In this document: piece by piece, positions 6,237 to 8,882 of the stretch
Numbering within the stretch: position 1 is the stretch's first letter
Layout of the letters: every line of letters starts with the position of its first letter
Source of the DNA: Acidobacteriota bacterium
GTDB lineage: Bacteria > Acidobacteriota > Vicinamibacteria > Vicinamibacterales > 2-12-FULL-66-21
Assembly: GCA_013697225.1 (NCBI GenBank)
Contig: JACCXG010000105.1
Span: 1-8,882 of the forward strand
DNA length: 8,882 nucleotides
Direction: 5' to 3'
Notes under the pieces: model-generated
Seen by the model: the letters and a program-made list of their open reading frames with translations, nothing else
What the model was told of the DNA's origin: nothing
The model's database searches: none
Position numbers and translations under genes: made by a program

Positions 6237-6626
6237 ATGAGAATCGTCCGGCGTACGCTTGCGGTGCTTCTGGCCGCACTGTTCATCGCGCCAGCCGCAC
6301 AGGCGCAGACCCATGTCATCGGGACATCCGCGCTCGCCACCGCCGTTCAGGAGCGGGTGAGTCAGGATCAGTCGGACCGCGACGCCATTCTGTCGCTGCT
6401 GCAGCGCGCCGAGGTTCGCCAGATCGCGGCGTCCGCGGGCGTGTCGCTGGAGAAGGCCCAGGCCGCGGTCTCCACGCTGGAAGGTCAGGACCTGCGGGAT
6501 TTCGCCGCCCAGGCCCGCAACGTCCAGAACGACCTGGCTGGCGGGGCGTCCACGGTGGTGATCTCGACGACCACCATCATCATCGTCCTGCTCCTGGTGC
6601 TCCTGATCGTCGTCATCGCGGATTGA
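6237..6626 (+). CDS. PA2779-family small membrane protein, partner of the C39 peptidase
   Basis: 129-residue protein resembling the PA2779 family, members of which are encoded next to a PA2778-type cysteine peptidase, as here. A signal peptide with an Arg-rich start covers residues 1-23 (cleavage expected after AQA). A helical periplasmic part follows at about 30-98, containing the LLQRAEVRQIAASAGVS stretch typical of the family. A hydrophobic helix at about 107-127 ends three residues from the C terminus. The predicted topology is a periplasmic domain anchored by its C-terminal helix. LAGG at 100-103 lies just before the anchor and resembles the double-glycine sites cut by C39 peptidases; cleavage there is my inference. 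The function of the family is not known to me. Start fixed by AGGGAGG 7 nt upstream. Its TGA stop overlaps the TTG start of the next gene by 2 nt, within TTGA. Confidence 0.82.
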   Translation: MRIVRRTLAVLLAALFIAPAAQAQTHVIGTSALATAVQERVSQDQSDRDAILSLLQRAEVRQIAASAGVSLEKAQAAVSTLEGQDLRDFAAQARNVQNDLAGGASTVVISTTTIIIVLLLVLLIVVIAD

Positions 6627-8662
6627 CGCCGAGGTTCTTCCGGCTCTGTCAGGCTGTCGCGGCAGCGCTCTGCGTCGCGGCGACAGCCGTTTCTGCCTCC
6701 GCGCAATCGTCTTCCTCACCGCTCAAACTCCTCGACGTTCCGTACGTGCCCCAGAGCATCGAGCTCTGTGGCGGCGCCGCGGCCGCCATGGTGATGCGCT
6801 ACTGGGGGGAGACTGGCATTTACGCGGAAGACTTCTCCGAGCTCGTCGATCGAGAGGCGGGAGGCATCCGTGGTGAGGATCTCCTCCGAGCGCTTCACAC
6901 CCGGGGCTGGCAGGCAGTGTCGTTCGAAGGGACCGGCGCACTCGTTCGCGAGGGGCTGGACGCGCTGCGTCCTCCGATCGCGCTCATCGAAGATAGACCC
7001 ACCCGGTTTCACTACGTTGTGATTGTGGGATGGCATGATGGGCGCGTCGTGCTGCACGATCCCGCGCGGGCCCCCTTCAGGATTCTCGACGAAGCAGCTT
7101 TCATGCAGGCCTGGAGCCGATCCGGGTTCTGGACCATGCTGGTCGCGCCAGAGAGCTCGGGCAACGCGGGGGACGTCTGCTCGCCCGCAGCCGGGCGGGT
7201 CGCAGACACGACGGCGCCAGGACGCGTCTGCGCGGGCCTGGTGGAGCAGGCCGTACGGCTGGCGAACGATGGTTCGCTCGATGATGCTCGCGCACTCCTG
7301 ACTCTTGCGGCTGCGCGGTGCCCCCGGGAGGCGGCCCCCTGGCGAGAGCTCGCTGGTCTGCACGCTGTTAGCAAGGACTGGAAGGCTGCGGCGGCGGATG
7401 CCCGCCGTGCGCTGGCACGTGACGGGGGTGACGCGCACGCGGCGCGTATCCTTGCCACGAGCCTGTTCCTGGAAGGTGACTCGCTCGGCGCGCTCGACGC
7501 CTGGAATCTCGTGGGGGAGCCAACCATCGACCTCGTGGACGTGCGTGGTCTGGAGCGGACACGCTTTGCTGTCGCCGCAGGAGCCATCGGGCTGTCGCCA
7601 CGGACGCGCCTGACAGCGGAAGCCTTGGAGCGGGCGGGCCGGCGACTTGATGCGCTGCCCGCGGTCGCCGGTTCCCGCGTCACCTATGCCCCGGATGGTC
7701 ACGGTCTCGCCCAGGTCACCGCCGCCGTGATTGAACGTCCTGTCTTTCCTCGAGCACCACTCGCGCTGGCAGCCGTGGGCCTCCAGGCGCTCACCGACAG
7801 GGAACTGCGGCTGCAGGTGGCCGGGCCGACGGGCGGAGGGGAGCTCTGGCACGCTGCCTGGCGCTGGTGGGAAGCGCGGCCGCGCGTCTCGGTGGGACTC
7901 GCGGTACCGGCCTTCGGGGGGACATTGAGCCTGGAGGGACTATCGGAACGCCAGACGTATCGTCCTGGTCCGTCAGAAATGGAAGAAGAGCGCAGGCAGC
8001 TTTCCGTGAGCATGGCCCGCTGGGCAACCCACGCGATTCGCCTGGATGGGGCCGTCGCCGTGGACGAGTGGGACAGGGGAACGGCGGCAGCGGTCGCCGG
8101 CGGCGTAGACGTTCGCCTTGCCGCGGACCGGGTTTCCCTGCAGGCGCAGGCTGGGGCCTGGGCCGGGGCGGTCCGGACGTGGTCCCTTCATTCTTCGGTG
8201 AACTGGAGATCCCGGTCGGCCAACGAGGGAATGGTCTGGCTCTCGCGGGGTGGTGTCAGCGCGGTCGGCGCTGAGGCCCCGCTGGCGCTCTGGGCTGGCG
8301 CGGGCACGGGGCAGGGCCGGAGCGAACTCCTCCGTGCACACCCGCTCCTCGAGGGGGGAGTGATTGGCGGGGGCGCATTCGGACGGCGGCTCGTGCACGC
8401 CACGACCGAGCTGCGACGCTGGAGCCCGCCACTCCGCCGGGTGCTGCGCGTGGGGTCCGCTGCCTTCGTGGACTTCGCGCGTGCGTCGGCGGGGGACGGT
8501 TTCGGTGACTCGCGGGCGCACGTGGACGTCGGGGTGGGACTGCGGCTCGCCTTGCCCGGATCCGGAGTTCTGCGCGCCGATCTCGCGCGCGGGCTGCGCG
8601 ACGGCGACGTCGCGCTGTCCTTCGGATGGAGTCTGGACAGCGCCCGGTCGTCCGGCCGCTGA
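6623..8662 (+). CDS. Secreted C39 peptidase fused to TPR, POTRA and outer-membrane barrel
   Basis: PA2778-like C39 cysteine peptidase with an unusual C-terminal extension (679 aa). The frame is open far upstream, but TTG 6623 is the only good start. It gives a textbook signal peptide (MTPRFFR, hydrophobic core, cleavage after ASA at 27) and overlaps the previous stop as TTGA, implying translational coupling. The peptidase domain is about 34-175. Gln44 is the oxyanion residue and Cys49 (LCGG), His130 (FHYVVIVGW) and Asp146 (LHDP) form a complete triad. TPR-like helices occupy about 204-298. Residues about 302-373 fit a POTRA domain (VRGLERTR at the start, an ERAGRRLDALP helix, then SRVTY and AVIERP strands). 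From about 378 to 679, alternating polar and hydrophobic, Gly- and Arg-rich strands look like an Omp85/TpsB-type barrel, ending in ALSFGW shortly before the C terminus. The peptidase call is firm; POTRA and barrel are read from pattern alone. Confidence 0.85.
   Translation: MTPRFFRLCQAVAAALCVAATAVSASAQSSSSPLKLLDVPYVPQSIELCGGAAAAMVMRYWGETGIYAEDFSELVDREAGGIRGEDLLRALHTRGWQAVSFEGTGALVREGLDALRPPIALIEDRPTRFHYVVIVGWHDGRVVLHDPARAPFRILDEAAFMQAWSRSGFWTMLVAPESSGNAGDVCSPAAGRVADTTAPGRVCAGLVEQAVRLANDGSLDDARALLTLAAARCPREAAPWRELAGLHAVSKDWKAAAADARRALARDGGDAHAARILATSLFLEGDSLGALDAWNLVGEPTIDLVDVRGLERTRFAVAAGAIGLSPRTRLTAEALERAGRRLDALPAVAGSRVTYAPDGHGLAQVTAAVIERPVFPRAPLALAAVGLQALTDRELRLQVAGPTGGGELWHAAWRWWEARPRVSVGLAVPAFGGTLSLEGLSERQTYRPGPSEMEEERRQLSVSMARWATHAIRLDGAVAVDEWDRGTAAAVAGGVDVRLAADRVSLQAQAGAWAGAVRTWSLHSSVNWRSRSANEGMVWLSRGGVSAVGAEAPLALWAGAGTGQGRSELLRAHPLLEGGVIGGGAFGRRLVHATTELRRWSPPLRRVLRVGSAAFVDFARASAGDGFGDSRAHVDVGVGLRLALPGSGVLRADLARGLRDGDVALSFGWSLDSARSSGR
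7526..7741 (+). other. POTRA-like domain within the C39 fusion protein
   Basis: Residues 302-373 follow the beta-alpha-alpha-beta-beta order of POTRA domains. There is a first strand with a Gly-Leu-x-Arg-Thr turn, a Pro-Arg-Thr-Arg-Leu-Thr helix start, a helix ending RRLDALPAV, and two strands separated by a DGHG turn, closing with ERP. POTRA domains feed substrates to Omp85/TpsB barrels in the periplasm, which is consistent with the barrel-like sequence that follows directly. Confidence 0.6.
7754..8659 (+). other. Predicted outer-membrane beta-barrel segment of the C39 fusion
   Basis: About 300 residues of short amphipathic strands separated by polar, Gly-rich turns. The end pattern AAFVDFARA, then DVGVGLRLALPGSG, LRADLARGLRDG and ALSFGW resembles the last strands of Omp85 or two-partner-secretion transporters. 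The canonical loop-6 RGF/RGY motif is not seen; GAFGRRL (585-590 region) stands at about the expected place. Length is at the short end for a 16-strand barrel. Confidence 0.55.
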
Positions 8663-8668
8663 AGGTGC

Positions 8669-8882
8669 TCAGTGTCCGAGCCGGGCGTGGAGCTTCTCGC
8701 GGTAGCCACGGCTCAGCGTCAACCGCGCTCCCGTTGTCAGGCTCACGACGTACTCGCCGTTGAACCAGGGCTGGAGCTCCTTGATACGGTCCAAGTTCAC
8801 GATGTGGCAGCGATGAATCCGGATGAAGAGATCCGGATCGAGCTGCGCTTCGATGGTGGTCATCGTTTCCCGCAGCAGGTGT
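8669..8882 (-). CDS. LytTR-family DNA-binding response regulator, C-terminal part
   Basis: Transcription regulator whose last 70 residues are visible; the N-terminal part, usually a CheY-like receiver, lies beyond the window end. The visible sequence starts HLLRETM and continues through the LytTR core: LDP, FIRIHRCHIVNLDRI, FNGEYVV, a Thr-Gly-Ala-Arg-Leu-Thr-Leu-Ser-Arg strand-turn and a final YREKL helix. LytTR domains bind promoter DNA mostly through beta strands and often act with a LytS or histidine-kinase-like membrane sensor. The Met at 8863 is internal because the frame stays open and homologous upstream. The gene converges on the C39-barrel gene with 6 nt between stops, so it is not part of that operon and there is no visible terminator between them. 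Confidence 0.92.
   Translation of the reverse strand, partial: HLLRETMTTIEAQLDPDLFIRIHRCHIVNLDRIKELQPWFNGEYVVSLTTGARLTLSRGYREKLHARLGH

Noticed and set aside
5813..6622. Long open frame in front of the C39 peptidase gene, as if it were one 949-residue protein
   Set aside because: It overlaps the VanZ-like and PA2779-like genes in another frame, its translation is Arg/Gly/His-rich with no domain, and the signal peptide begins only at TTG 6623.
6716..7852. 378-codon open frame on the minus strand opposite the C39 gene
   Set aside because: Composition is typical of an antisense shadow in GC-rich DNA, no domain is recognisable, and the plus strand has a clear family match.

Overview
The window is GC-rich, densely packed bacterial chromosome from a diderm. 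The outer-membrane barrel and periplasmic modules show the cell is Gram-negative-type. Gene content, the MacB-type orphan permease and the style of the proteins suggest Acidobacteriota (perhaps Vicinamibacteria-like). That placement is an impression, not a demonstrated assignment. There is no RNA gene, CRISPR array, insertion sequence or phage gene that I can see.

Layout. 1-1464 (+): 3' part of an AbgT-family transporter. 1605-2576 (+): MacB/FtsX-type permease with about 80 residues missing from its periplasmic domain and no ATPase gene beside it. 2584-4593 (-): convergent membrane-bound PP2C/SpoIIE-type phosphatase with HAMP domain. 4741-5181 (+): divergent small exported protein of unknown function. 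5223-5771 (+): family I inorganic pyrophosphatase. 5778-6161 (+): VanZ-like membrane protein, 6 nt downstream. 6237-6626 (+): PA2779-like small membrane protein. 6623-8662 (+): PA2778-like C39 cysteine peptidase, translationally coupled to the preceding gene through a TTGA overlap. 8669-8882 (-): C-terminal part of a LytTR DNA-binding regulator, running off the window.

The most interesting object is the 6237-8662 pair. In the PA2778 family the expected architecture is a secreted C39 peptidase followed by TPRs. Here the same chain continues into what reads as a POTRA domain and then about 300 residues of beta-barrel-like sequence with an Omp85/TpsB-style C terminus. The predicted product is one polypeptide carrying a complete Cys-His-Asp triad in the periplasm and its own outer-membrane barrel. 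It is made together with a small anchored partner that has an LAGG sequence just before its membrane helix. This could be a peptidase-gated outer-membrane processing or secretion device.

A second theme is expression. Four genes or operon heads (1605, 4593 minus, 4741, 5223) lack a usable Shine-Dalgarno sequence and instead have a -10-like hexamer 5 to 11 nt before the start codon, suggesting leaderless mRNAs. The genes at 5778 and 6237 have clear Shine-Dalgarno sequences.
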